Shown in pieces: positions 44,523 through 53,222 of a stretch of 63,658 nucleotides of DNA. Location: the NCBI GenBank assembly GCA_029259605.1, contig JAJDEV010000190.1:1-63658 (forward strand), given 5' to 3'. The DNA comes from Planctomycetota bacterium (lineage in GTDB: Bacteria; Planctomycetota; UBA1135; GCA-002686595). A program made the position numbers and the translations under genes. The notes below the pieces were generated by a model, which saw nothing but the letters and a program-made list of their open reading frames with translations, did not search any database and was not told where the DNA came from. Position 1 is the stretch's first letter. The number at the start of each line of letters is the position of its first letter.

Positions 44523-45398
44523 ATGGAGTCTTCCTCCGGAACGATCGCGACCAACGACGGGCTCGAGCTCTACTACGAGCGTCGAAGCGGCGCGGCGGAC
44601 GGCGCGCCGACGGTCGTCGTTCCCTCTGCGTCGTGGGTCGCCCGCGACATGGACGCGCTCACGCCGGAGCGCGACGTCGTGTTCTACGACATCCGCGGGC
44701 GCGGCCGTTCGTCGGCGATCCTCGACGAGGCGCACCTCGGACTCCAACACGACGTCGACGATCTCGAGGTGCTGCGGACCGCGCTCGAGCTCGAACGCAT
44801 GGCGCTCCTCGGTTGGTCGTATCACGGTGCGCTCGCCGCGCGCTACGCCCTCGCCCATCCGGAACGCGTCGAGCGCCTACTGCTCGTCGGTCCCACCGCG
44901 CCAGCCGAGGCTCCGTACTGGATGGACTTTCTCGAGCGCTTCGGGCGTCGCTGCAAGATCGAATGGCTGCGCGAGCTCGAAGCGTTGCGCAAGGCGGGCA
45001 CGAAGGAGCGCGATCCGCTCGCGTGGTGCCGCGCGGTGCACCGCGTGTTCTTCCTTTCCTACGTCGCGGACGAGTCGTCGCTCGAGCGCATGCAGAGCTG
45101 CCCGTGCGTCGAGCCCAACGTGGACGCCGATCGCGTGAACGACCAAGGCCGTCGGTTGCTCGAAAAGCTCGGCGATTACGACTGGCGCGACGAGTTCGGT
45201 GCACTCGACATTCCGACGCTCCTCGTCCACGGCACGGAGGACCCCGTCGCGCTCTCGGGAACCGAGGAGTGGAATCGCATCCTGCCGGACTCGCGCCTCA
45301 TCGTGTGGGAGGGCGTCGGCCACATGCCCTGGATCGAGGATCCGCGTCTGTTCTTCTCGACGTCGAATCGGTTCCTCGGCGGCGAGTGGCCGTCGTGA
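44523..45398 (+). CDS. alpha/beta hydrolase
   Basis: 291 residues. Nucleophile elbow LLGWSYHGALAARYALAHPERV (Ser in GWSYHG), oxyanion-side VFYDIRGRGRSS, acid region LLVHGTEDPVAL, and the catalytic His in WEGVGHMPWIEDP. It is a proline iminopeptidase/haloalkane-dehalogenase-like esterase fold; substrate unknown. No signal peptide is seen, so it is cytoplasmic. It is transcribed by its own near-leaderless promoter. Confidence 0.88.
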   Translation: MESSSGTIATNDGLELYYERRSGAADGAPTVVVPSASWVARDMDALTPERDVVFYDIRGRGRSSAILDEAHLGLQHDVDDLEVLRTALELERMALLGWSYHGALAARYALAHPERVERLLLVGPTAPAEAPYWMDFLERFGRRCKIEWLRELEALRKAGTKERDPLAWCRAVHRVFFLSYVADESSLERMQSCPCVEPNVDADRVNDQGRRLLEKLGDYDWRDEFGALDIPTLLVHGTEDPVALSGTEEWNRILPDSRLIVWEGVGHMPWIEDPRLFFSTSNRFLGGEWPS

Positions 45399-45439
45399 CC
45401 CGTCGAGCGTAGGGCGACGATCGCGGAACGCGTGATCGC

Positions 45440-47254
45440 CTACGCGAACCAGTGCTCGCCCCAAAGCGCGAGGTTGATCATCGGCCACGCGACTTGGGAG
45501 TACTGCGTCGGCGCCTCCATGACCTCGCGGCGCACGTCGGCGCCGAAGAACGCGTTCGCGAAGCTCGAGCTCTGGAGAACACCGACGCGCTCGCCCAGCC
45601 AACCCGAGAACGGAAGCGGAAAGGACTGCTTCGGACGCGTTTGGATCCCGTTCGCCAATCGCCCGGACCACGCGCGGCGCAGAATCGTCTTACCGCGCGC
45701 ACCCGCGACTTCGGTCGCCCCGGGCGACGTGTCGAACTTGAACGCCATCGGGAGTCGATCGGCGAACTCGGCGATGCGGACGTCGCTGAACGGAGTTCGA
45801 CCCTCCACCGAAGCCAGCATCGAGGACGAGTCCAAGCGCTGGAGCAGGCCGGTCAAGTTGTTGTGACGCAGGAAGCGCAGGTGCGGATCGAGCGCGGTCG
45901 CGTGGGGTCCCGCTTCGCGCTTGCAGCGCGCGAACAGCTCGTCGTAGTAGCGGTAGAGGAAGTCGTCGTTCTCGCAGGCGGCGAACACGTCCGGCGCGAA
46001 GACGTGCTGCTTCAGCGACGTCGGGATCCAAGCCGCGGCCTCGAGCTGGAACGCGCCGCTCGAGCGCACGTCGTCAGGCGATCGCAGGAAGTCGAGCGCG
46101 GCGACCATCGCGTGTTCGTACCCGGCGAACAGCTCGTCCGCGCCCTCGCCGCTCAGCGCGACGACGTAGCCCGCGTCGCGCAGATCCCGCGACACCGCGT
46201 GGATCGCCACCTCGTTCGGCGTGCAGAGCGGCATGCCCAGCTCGGCCACCATCCACTCCCAATCGCGCAGGAAGCGCTGGCTGTCGACGACGATCTCGCG
46301 GTGGGCCGCGCCGACCTCGTCCGCCATCGCGCGCGCGAACGCGAAGTCCTCGCCCTCTTCATCGCCGTCGTAGCCGCCGGCGCACCACGTGTTCAGTTCG
46401 ACGCCGAGGTCCGCGACGATGCGGCAGAGGATCGAGCTGTCGATGCCGCCGCTCAGCAGCGAGCACACCGGCACGTCCGCTCGCAGGTGGCGCTCGACCG
46501 AGTCCTCGAGCGCGGCGCGCATCGCGGCCTCCGCGTCGCGCGCGGTCTGTTCGTCCGCCGCGACCGGCGCCGGCGTGTAGTAGTCGGTATGCGTGAGGAT
46601 GCCCGACGTCGCGTCGAAGCGCAGCGACTCGCCGGGCCGCACCGCGAAGACGCCGGCGAAGAGCGTGTTCTCGCCGAGCACGGAACGCATCGACGTGAGG
46701 TAGGCGCTCAGCATCGGAACATTGGGCCGCGCCTCGATGTGCGGGTGCGCGAGGAGCGCGCGCGGTTCGCTCGCGAACACGAACTCGCCGCTCGCGTGGT
46801 GGTAGTAGAGCGGTTTGATGCCGAGCGGATCACGCGCGACGTGCAGCACGTGTTCCACGGAGTCGTACACCGCGATCGCGAACATGCCGCGGAAGCGCTC
46901 GAACGCCTGCGCGCCCCAGGCCTCGAATGCGCGCAGCACGGTCTCGGTGTCGCACGAGCCACGGAACAGAACGCCTGTCGCACTCAGCTCGGCACGCAGC
47001 TCGCGGTCGTTGTACAGCTCGCCGTTGTAGACCAGGTGGAAGCGCCCGTCCGCACTCGCCATCGGCTGCTCGCCATCCTCGCTCGATCCGATCACCGCGA
47101 GGCGTTGGTGCGCGAAGACGACGTTTTCGTGTTCCCACGTACCGCTCCCGTCAGGTCCTCGCCGTTGCAACGCCGCGCGCATCCGCTCGACCTCCCGTAT
47201 GGCGACGGAAGGCCGCCGGCCGCGCAGCGCGGCGATTCCGAGCAGTCCACACAT
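45440..47254 (-). CDS. asnB: asparagine synthase (glutamine-hydrolysing)
   Basis: 604 residues, starting at the Met before the catalytic Cys (MCGLLGIAALRG). Glutaminase: RRGPDGSGTW, LVYNGELYND, FRGMFAIAVYDS. Synthetase PP-loop: VCSLLSGGIDSSILCRI, then VALSGEGADELFAGYEHA and SSMLASVEGRTPFSDVRIAEF. It makes asparagine, or amidates another acceptor, from glutamine and ATP. It stands alone, next to MnmH; no capsule or antibiotic genes surround it, so a housekeeping role is likely. Confidence 0.92.
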   Translation of the reverse strand: MCGLLGIAALRGRRPSVAIREVERMRAALQRRGPDGSGTWEHENVVFAHQRLAVIGSSEDGEQPMASADGRFHLVYNGELYNDRELRAELSATGVLFRGSCDTETVLRAFEAWGAQAFERFRGMFAIAVYDSVEHVLHVARDPLGIKPLYYHHASGEFVFASEPRALLAHPHIEARPNVPMLSAYLTSMRSVLGENTLFAGVFAVRPGESLRFDATSGILTHTDYYTPAPVAADEQTARDAEAAMRAALEDSVERHLRADVPVCSLLSGGIDSSILCRIVADLGVELNTWCAGGYDGDEEGEDFAFARAMADEVGAAHREIVVDSQRFLRDWEWMVAELGMPLCTPNEVAIHAVSRDLRDAGYVVALSGEGADELFAGYEHAMVAALDFLRSPDDVRSSGAFQLEAAAWIPTSLKQHVFAPDVFAACENDDFLYRYYDELFARCKREAGPHATALDPHLRFLRHNNLTGLLQRLDSSSMLASVEGRTPFSDVRIAEFADRLPMAFKFDTSPGATEVAGARGKTILRRAWSGRLANGIQTRPKQSFPLPFSGWLGERVGVLQSSSFANAFFGADVRREVMEAPTQYSQVAWPMINLALWGEHWFA

Positions 47255-47375
47255 GGCCCCTGCTATCGAGCCATGTGGCGCAACACCTGAGCGCGCAGCC
47301 GACTCCGCGCGCGCGTTCGCGTGATTCTCTCGGGGCGCGGACGACGCGGCGCGAGCACACCGAATCGTTTTCCGC

Positions 47376-48542
47376 CTAGGCGCGCGTCTCGATCCACGCC
47401 ACGACGTCGCGGGCCGCGCGCAGCGGGTCCTCCGAGTCGATCCGCGTGTGGATCGTGTGCTTCTTTTCCGAGTGTGCGTAGAGCGGGTCGTAGTAGCGCT
47501 CGAGGAGGATCTCGACCAGCTCGTGATCGCGCTCGGCGTCGAGCAGCTCGACGAGCTTGCCCTCCCAACGCTTCGGCCCGAGGCGCTCTTCGATGAACGG
47601 CAGCTGCTGGGCGAGGTGCACGCGGTTCGCGTCATCCTCGAGATAGTCGTCGATGAGGACGCGACAGCGCTGGGCGGTGGACGCGAAGAGCTCGATGTTC
47701 GTTCCGCTGACGAGCGCGCGCCAAGCCGTGTCGGGAACGATCACGTCGCCGACCTTGCGGCTCTCGCCCTCGAAGACGCACAACCCCGGCGTGCCCGCGC
47801 GCAGGCGCTCGGCGAGGCGTGACTCGAACGTCTTTTGCGAGCACGGCTCCAACCCGACCATGCCGAGGATCGAGCTGCGATGTCCCGCGAGCTGCTCGAG
47901 GTCGATCGTCCAACCGGGGCGCAAGCGCTCGATCTCGCGCAACACGAGCGTCTTGCCCACACCCGTCCAACCGCGCAGCACGAACGCCGGCGGAGCTTGC
48001 CATGCGTCGAGCTCCGTGCGCACGCGCCGGCGATACTCGCGATAGCCGCCGTCGATGCAGACCGCGCGCTCGAGCCCGAGCTCGCGCAGCAGCGCGACGA
48101 CGCTGCGCGACCGCAGGCCACCGCGCCAGCACGAGAGCACGACCGCGTCCGCCGGCAGCTCGTCCGTGAGCGCGCTCTCGAGCGCGCCTTCGAGCCCGTC
48201 GATGCCGTCCGCCGTCAGCCGCTCGACGCGCTCGGCGAGGTCCACGGCCGGCGGTTCCCACCGCGCGATGCGCGCCACGGTGGCGACGAGCTCGCCGATG
48301 CGTGCGCGCGTGCGCACTCGCCCTTCGTCGAACGCGGCGCTCGGCGACAGCTTGGCGTACAGCGTCCCGATGATCGCCCGCTCGGCGTTGTCGAACAGCG
48401 GGACGTTGTGCGCACCGGGCAGGTGGTCCTCAGCGAACTCCGCCGGACTGCGCAGGTCGATCACGACCGCGTCGGCCTGCGCGAGGACGCGTTCGGCCGC
48501 GACGAGCGGAATTGTGATCGAACGTGTGGGGGCGGCGGACAT
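47376..48542 (-). CDS. mnmH: tRNA 2-selenouridine synthase
   Basis: 388 residues. The N-terminal rhodanese domain has VIDLRSPAEFAEDHLPGAHNVP and the active Cys in VVLSCWRGGLRSRS. The C-terminal P-loop domain has RGWTGVGKTLVL and ENA-like HRSSILGMVG. This pairing is specific to MnmH/SelU, which geranylates 2-thiouridine and replaces sulfur by selenium at wobble U34 of some tRNAs. It implies a selenophosphate synthase elsewhere in the genome. A TAGACT box ends 10 nt before the ATG. Confidence 0.92.
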   Translation of the reverse strand: MSAAPTRSITIPLVAAERVLAQADAVVIDLRSPAEFAEDHLPGAHNVPLFDNAERAIIGTLYAKLSPSAAFDEGRVRTRARIGELVATVARIARWEPPAVDLAERVERLTADGIDGLEGALESALTDELPADAVVLSCWRGGLRSRSVVALLRELGLERAVCIDGGYREYRRRVRTELDAWQAPPAFVLRGWTGVGKTLVLREIERLRPGWTIDLEQLAGHRSSILGMVGLEPCSQKTFESRLAERLRAGTPGLCVFEGESRKVGDVIVPDTAWRALVSGTNIELFASTAQRCRVLIDDYLEDDANRVHLAQQLPFIEERLGPKRWEGKLVELLDAERDHELVEILLERYYDPLYAHSEKKHTIHTRIDSEDPLRAARDVVAWIETRA

Positions 48543-48551
48543 GGGGCGGGG

Positions 48552-48557
48552 AGTCTA
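48552..48557 (-). promoter_or_regulatory. -10 TAGACT for mnmH, near-leaderless
   Basis: Predicted transcription start at 48545, three bases before the ATG. Confidence 0.45.
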
Positions 48558-48604
48558 ACGCGTCTCGGCGATCCTGCTTCCTGTCCGCGCTCGTCGCGAC
48601 CGCG

Positions 48605-48610
48605 TATCCT
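48605..48610 (+). promoter_or_regulatory. -10 TATCCT with leaderless geometry
   Basis: TATCCT ends at 48610; the methyltransferase ATG is at 48617, exactly the expected +1. Confidence 0.5.
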
Positions 48611-48616
48611 GCCCCG

Positions 48617-49750
48617 ATGTCCGCGCGCAATCCCTACTTCGCGACCTGCTCGCCCGGGCTCGAAGCGGTGCTCCACGCCGAGGTGAAGGCGCTCGGGCTA
48701 AGGCGCGTCGAGCGCCAGGTCGGCGGCGTCGCCTTCGAGGGCACGCGCGAAGACGCGTGGACGGCGAATCTGTGGCTGCGGTCGGCGATCCGCGTGCTCG
48801 AGCGCGTGACGCGTTTCGAGGCGCGCGACGCGGACGAACTGTACGCCGGCGCGCGCGAGGTCGCGTGGGAGCGCTTTCTCGCGCCGACCGGCTCGCTCGT
48901 CGTCGACGCCCGCTCGAACCGCTCGCTCCTCGATCACACGCAGTTCGTCGAGCAGCGCGTCAAGGACGCGATCGTCGATCACTTTCGCGAGACGACGGGC
49001 GAGCGCCCCTCGGTCGACAAGAACGACCCCGACATGCGCATCAACGCGCACGTCTTCAAGGACCGCGTCACGCTGTCTCTCGACACGTCGGGGCACTCGC
49101 TGCATCGCCGCGGCTGGCGACGCCACCAGGGTCGTGCGCCGCTCGCGGAGACCACCGCAGCGGCGATGGTGCTGATGTCGGGTTGGAACGGGCGCGCGCC
49201 GCTGCTCGATCCGTTCTGCGGCACCGGGACGATCCTGATCGAAGCCGCGTGGATCGCCGCCGGCATCGCACCGGGCGCGATGCGCTCGTTCGGTTTCGAG
49301 CGTTGGAACGACCACGACGCGAAGCGGTTCGCGCGCGCGAAGCAAGCGGCGAGCTCGAAGGGAGCGCTGCCCGGCAAGCTGCGCCTCCTCGGATCGGACA
49401 ACGACCGGGAGCGCATCGCCGAGGCGCACGAGAACGCGGCAGCGGCGGGCCTGGAGGGGCGCATCGAGTTCGAGGTCGCCTCCGCGAGCGACTTCGCGCC
49501 GCGCCCCGGTTGGAACGCGACCATCGTGACGAATCCGCCTTACGGCCTGCGCGTCGGCCGTGGTGACGAGCTCGAACGCACCTACCACGACTTCGGCGAG
49601 CGCTTGCGCCGTCGGTGCGAGGGCTACTCGCTGCACCTGCTGACCGCGAATCCGATGCTGTGTGATCGACTCGGATTCGCCGGCGCGCCGCGGCAGGCGA
49701 TCATCAACGGCGGGCTCGAGTGCGAGGTGTTGCAGGTCGAGCGGATCTGA
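48617..49750 (+). CDS. THUMP-domain 23S rRNA (guanine-N2) methyltransferase-like
   Basis: 377 residues. An N-terminal ferredoxin-like plus THUMP region (FATCSPGLEAVLHAEVKALG, GGVAFEG, WLRSAIRVLERVTRF) and a Rossmann methyltransferase: PLLDPFCGTGTILIEAA (SAM loop) and the N2-guanine motif IVTNPPYGLRVG. Length and motifs match the RlmL N-terminal half / YpsC group, which modify guanine in 23S rRNA. It is divergent from mnmH, so two RNA-modification genes share a 75-nt control region. Confidence 0.9.
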   Translation: MSARNPYFATCSPGLEAVLHAEVKALGLRRVERQVGGVAFEGTREDAWTANLWLRSAIRVLERVTRFEARDADELYAGAREVAWERFLAPTGSLVVDARSNRSLLDHTQFVEQRVKDAIVDHFRETTGERPSVDKNDPDMRINAHVFKDRVTLSLDTSGHSLHRRGWRRHQGRAPLAETTAAAMVLMSGWNGRAPLLDPFCGTGTILIEAAWIAAGIAPGAMRSFGFERWNDHDAKRFARAKQAASSKGALPGKLRLLGSDNDRERIAEAHENAAAAGLEGRIEFEVASASDFAPRPGWNATIVTNPPYGLRVGRGDELERTYHDFGERLRRRCEGYSLHLLTANPMLCDRLGFAGAPRQAIINGGLECEVLQVERI

Positions 49751-50545
49751 TTAGCGTCGCTCGCGACGCTCGTGGTCCCCATCGAACCCGCGCCGCCGCC
49801 GTTCGTCGCGCGGCGGTCGCGCGCGCTCGCGCAAGCGGTCGAAGGTCTCGATGAACCGCTCGTCGTCCATCTTCCGGAGCCGCTCCCAGCGCCGCTCGTC
49901 GATGCTCGGCGGCAGACCCTCCTCGCGCACACGCTGTTCGATGTGCCTGCGCTTCAACTCGATGATCGCGGCGAAGCGCTCGCGGAGCGGGAGTGCCTCG
50001 AGCGCCTTGATCTCATCGGGCAACAGGTCGAGCCGGCGTCCAAGGTCACCGAGCGCCGAGCGGCTGCGGCGGTCGCCCTCCGTATCGCGCAGCTGACGCA
50101 AGATCTCGCGCCGTTCGGACGGCGGCGCGTTCTCGAGTCGCCGGCGCAGGTCTTCGGGCAAGCGTTCGCGCAGGACACGGCCCGCGTCACGGCCGCGCGC
50201 GATGGCGCGTTCGCGCCAGAAGTCGCGCGCGCGTTGCGGAGGCAACCGCTCGACCTCCGCGCGATCGCTTTCGGACGCCTCGGCGCGCGCCTCCTGCTCC
50301 AGCTCACGCAGACGCCGGGCGCGCTCGTGCAGCTCGGCCTTGTCCTCGCGCGGCAAACTCTTGAGCTGTTCGAAGCGTTCCCTGAGGAGCGCGCGCTCTT
50401 CGGGACTCTTGCGCAGCCAGCGCTCGACGAGCTCGCGGTGCTCGTCCGCACCGCGGCGTTCCTGCGCATCCATACGCGAGAACATCCCGGAGCAAACAAC
50501 CACGACGAGGGCGAGCGACGCGATCCGCTTTCGAGTGAGCGCCAT
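49751..50545 (-). CDS. exported Arg/Glu-rich helical protein (DUF3106-like)
   Basis: 264 residues with a signal peptide (RIASLALVVVVCSGMFSRMDAQ). The mature protein is almost entirely charged helices, e.g. LVERWLRKSPEERALLRERFEQLKSLP, recalling DUF3106 repeats (W/F-x3-SPEER-x-LRER-W/F). Very high Arg and Glu content suggests a periplasmic chaperone-like or coiled-coil protein. It is the last gene after the second sigma/anti-sigma pair, separated from the anti-sigma gene by 2 nt. Confidence 0.7.
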   Translation of the reverse strand: MALTRKRIASLALVVVVCSGMFSRMDAQERRGADEHRELVERWLRKSPEERALLRERFEQLKSLPREDKAELHERARRLRELEQEARAEASESDRAEVERLPPQRARDFWRERAIARGRDAGRVLRERLPEDLRRRLENAPPSERREILRQLRDTEGDRRSRSALGDLGRRLDLLPDEIKALEALPLRERFAAIIELKRRHIEQRVREEGLPPSIDERRWERLRKMDDERFIETFDRLRERARPPRDERRRRGFDGDHERRERR

Positions 50546-50547
50546 GG

Positions 50548-51300
50548 TCAGCCTCCCTCCTCGGTCGCCGGTTCGTCACCGTGCTCGAGCAACGCGAGGT
50601 CGATTGCATCGAGCTCGGCGAGCAGCAGGTCGAGATCATCCGATGTCACGGCCTCCCAGTTCTCGAGCACGTCGAGCGCGTCGAGCAGCTCGGGATCGAC
50701 GACTTCGTCGGCGTCGACCACGAACGGCGCGTCGTTCTCCGTCGGCGCGAGCGACGACGCGTCGCGCTCGCGGCCGAACACGAACCAGAGCAATCCGGCA
50801 ACGAGCACGGCCGCCGCGGCCGCCGATGCGAGCAGCGCGCGGGGGAAGGCGAGCAGCTTGCCCGCGGCGGCCGGTTCGGCGCGCTGCGGCGCGAGGGCGC
50901 GCAGCGTGCGCGCCGCGAGGTCGCTCGGAACGACGGGTTCGGGAAGACGACCGAGCACGACGTCGAGAGCATCGAGCTCGCGATCGCGCACTCCGGCGAG
51001 AACGCGCTGCGACAAACCGCTCGGTACGACGGGTTCGTCCGCGAGCGCGAGCAGATCTTCCAGACGCTCGGCCGCGAGGCGCGCGAGCACGCGACGCGCG
51101 AGGTCCTGCGGCAAACGCGGAACGGGAAGCGACGCGAGCAGCTCGTCGAGCGCCTCCTCCTTGGAAAGCATGTCGCGACACGCGTCGCACGAGAGCAGGT
51201 GTTCGTGCCAGCCGAGCGCGCGGCGCGCGGACGTATCGAGCGTATCGACGTCCAGGGCCTCGGCCAGGTCGCGGCGGAAAGCGAGGCAGTCGGAGTTCAT
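50548..51300 (-). CDS. anti-sigma factor (zinc-finger type, membrane)
   Basis: 250 residues. ZAS motif H-x3-C-x2-C in HEHLLSCDACRDML (about 32-41), three copies of a short motif (RLPQDLARRVLARL, VPSGLSQRVLAGV, VPSDLAARTLRAL), a membrane helix (LLASAAAAAVLVAGLLWFVF, about 157-176) and an acidic outer tail. It overlaps the sigma gene as ATGA. The PxxL repeats resemble those of the other anti-sigma factor at 37307. Confidence 0.85.
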   Translation of the reverse strand: MNSDCLAFRRDLAEALDVDTLDTSARRALGWHEHLLSCDACRDMLSKEEALDELLASLPVPRLPQDLARRVLARLAAERLEDLLALADEPVVPSGLSQRVLAGVRDRELDALDVVLGRLPEPVVPSDLAARTLRALAPQRAEPAAAGKLLAFPRALLASAAAAAVLVAGLLWFVFGRERDASSLAPTENDAPFVVDADEVVDPELLDALDVLENWEAVTSDDLDLLLAELDAIDLALLEHGDEPATEEGG

Positions 51301-51932
51301 GACAACTCCTCCACACCCGCGACGGCTTCGCCTTGCTCCAGGAACGGCGCGAGCGCGACGCGCAGGTTCTCGCGCGCGCGGTGGACGAGCGACTTGATCG
51401 CACGCTCGGACGAGTCGAGCACGACGGCGATCTCGACGAACGGCAGCTCGTCGTAGCGAGCGAGGATCAGCGCCGTCCGCTGGCGCTCCGGAAGCGCGGC
51501 GATCGCCTCGCGCACGGCGCGCACGACGTCCTTGCGCTCGAGCTCGGCCGCCGGTGCGGGCGCGCGCTCGTCCTGCCAATCGACGACCACGGAATCCCCG
51601 TCGGAGCCCGCCGCCAGCGCGTCGAGCGAAGCCTCCCCGCCGTGCCGTCGCTCGCGCTCGTTCGCGCAGAGGTTGAAGACGATGCGGTAGAGCCAGGTCG
51701 AGAAGCGCGCGGTCGGCTGGTACCGGTCGCGCGCGCGCAGGACGCGCAGGAAGACCTCCTGCACCAGATCCTCGCGCGACGACGACGCGCCCAGGAAGCG
51801 CGTCAGGAACGCGAAGACCGGACCCGAGTACAGCTCGACGATGCGATCGAAGGCCGCCTCGTCGCCCGCCTGATAGGCGAGCATCAGCTCGACGCCCGCG
51901 TCCTCGGTGTCCATACGATCGTTGCGGCTCAT
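51297..51932 (-). CDS. ECF RNA polymerase sigma factor
   Basis: 211 residues from the ATG before SRNDRMDTED. An ATG 17 codons upstream lies inside the TAGGAT box, so it cannot be on the mRNA. Region 2: FDRIVELYSGPVFAFLTRFLG...REDLVQEVFLRVLRARDRY...FSTWLYRIVFNLCANERER. Region 4: LPERQRTALILARYDELPFVEIAVVLDSSERAIKSLVHRAREN. Overlaps its anti-sigma gene (ATGA). Regulon unknown. Confidence 0.9.
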   Translation of the reverse strand: MSRNDRMDTEDAGVELMLAYQAGDEAAFDRIVELYSGPVFAFLTRFLGASSSREDLVQEVFLRVLRARDRYQPTARFSTWLYRIVFNLCANERERRHGGEASLDALAAGSDGDSVVVDWQDERAPAPAAELERKDVVRAVREAIAALPERQRTALILARYDELPFVEIAVVLDSSERAIKSLVHRARENLRVALAPFLEQGEAVAGVEELS

Positions 51933-51981
51933 CGAAACCCAGGAACCGGCCGGTGGCGGCGAGGTTCCGGGAAGGCTTTTC

Positions 51982-51987
51982 ATCCTA
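51982..51987 (-). promoter_or_regulatory. -10-like TAGGAT for the second sigma operon
   Basis: TAGGAT spans the lepB stop codon region. The predicted leader to the chosen sigma ATG is about 43 nt and includes a GGAACC...GGTTCC dyad. Confidence 0.4.
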
Positions 51988-53217
51988 TCGAGATTCGCGC
52001 GTCACTCGCAGGCTCCGCGCCCGGCCGAGGGGCCAGACGACGCAGATCGGGCGTCCGGCGAGGTCGGCGAGCGGAACGGGCCCGAAGCGCCGCGAGTCGT
52101 TCGACGCCGCGGAGTTGTCACCGAGCAGGAAGACCTCGTCGTCCGCGAGGTACACGGGGGATTCGATCGCGTACCCGTCGGGCGGAAACGACGTGTAGAA
52201 GAGGTCGCGCGAGATGCGGATGCGACGGAAGCGCGCGCGCGTCTGCTCGCCGCCGAAACCCGCGCGCGGCCCGACGCTGTGGTCGCCGCCGGGCGCGATG
52301 CCCGGGAACAGCACGTTGGCGTCGTACGGAACGGTGAGCGCGAACGACTCTCCGACTTCGAGCGTGAGGCCGTTGTCGACGTTCGAGAAGCGCACCGCCG
52401 TCCACACGTGGGGCTCGATGTCGACGCCGACGCGCGCCAGGACCTCGTCCTGCTGCGTCGGATCGCTGCGGCGGAGGAGCGGCGCTCCGCTGCGCACGAG
52501 CTCGACGACGTGCGTCGTGTCGAACCCGTCCTCGTCGGCGGGCGAGATGTGCACGTCGAATGTGTCCGCCTTCTCGACCAAGCGGAAGCGCAGCGTTCCC
52601 TCGTCCCGGTCCAGGGCGAAGTCGCACTCGAGCGTGACGTCGTTGACGGTCCGTCGCCCGGGCACGCGCCGCTGCTCTTGGTCGAGGTAGTCGTCGCGCA
52701 CGTCGGGCTGGAACAGCATCATTCCGCCGTCGCTCCCCGCCGCCACATCCGTCGCGTCGAGCGTCCAGATTCCGTCGGACTCGCTCCACGGGCTCGCGTC
52801 GCCGCGCTTGAACTCGAAGTAGTCGTCGACCGGCAGGTACGCGTCATCGAACACGGGAATCGGAACGACGCGCGGCGCGTCGAAGGCGAGGCGCTCGCCG
52901 TTGATCAGGAGGTCGCCGCCGTCGATCACGATCGACTCACCGGGCAGGCCGACCACACGCTTCACGACGGGGTCCTCGCCTTCGCGCGACACGACGACGA
53001 GGTCGAAGCGCTGCAACGCCTCCCCTGGCCCGTACGCGACGAGCACCCACTCGTCGAAGTCCTCGCCGCCGTCGCGCGCCGCGCCTCCGAACAGCGTCGG
53101 CCGCATCGAGCCGCTGCTGATGCGGTACACGTCGGCGACGAAGAACTTGACGATGAGCAGCGCGACGACGAGCCCGACCAGAATCCAGACGGTGCGAACG
53201 AAGCGCTGGCCGCGCAT
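51985..53217 (-). CDS. lepB: signal peptidase I with a large inserted domain
   Basis: 410 residues. One N-terminal membrane helix (about 9-28), then box B YRISSGSMRPTL (catalytic Ser37), box D VVKRVVGLPGESI (catalytic Lys86), and box E LLGDNSAASNDSRRFG near the end. Between boxes D and E lies an insertion of about 240 residues, much larger than usual. It is beta-rich (TVNDVTLECDFALDRDEGTLRFRLVE, HVWTAVRFSNVDNGLTLEVGES) and looks like a concanavalin/LamG-type sandwich. It removes signal peptides from exported proteins. It follows mgtE by 5 nt. Confidence 0.9.
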   Translation of the reverse strand: MRGQRFVRTVWILVGLVVALLIVKFFVADVYRISSGSMRPTLFGGAARDGGEDFDEWVLVAYGPGEALQRFDLVVVSREGEDPVVKRVVGLPGESIVIDGGDLLINGERLAFDAPRVVPIPVFDDAYLPVDDYFEFKRGDASPWSESDGIWTLDATDVAAGSDGGMMLFQPDVRDDYLDQEQRRVPGRRTVNDVTLECDFALDRDEGTLRFRLVEKADTFDVHISPADEDGFDTTHVVELVRSGAPLLRRSDPTQQDEVLARVGVDIEPHVWTAVRFSNVDNGLTLEVGESFALTVPYDANVLFPGIAPGGDHSVGPRAGFGGEQTRARFRRIRISRDLFYTSFPPDGYAIESPVYLADDEVFLLGDNSAASNDSRRFGPVPLADLAGRPICVVWPLGRARSLRVTRESR

Positions 53218-53222
53218 ACCCC

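Noticed and set aside
47255..47635. Longer start for asparagine synthase
   Set aside because: The catalytic Cys must directly follow the initiator Met, which fixes the start at 47254.
51933..51983. Longer start for the second ECF sigma factor
   Set aside because: That ATG overlaps the TAGGAT -10 box and would not be on the transcript.
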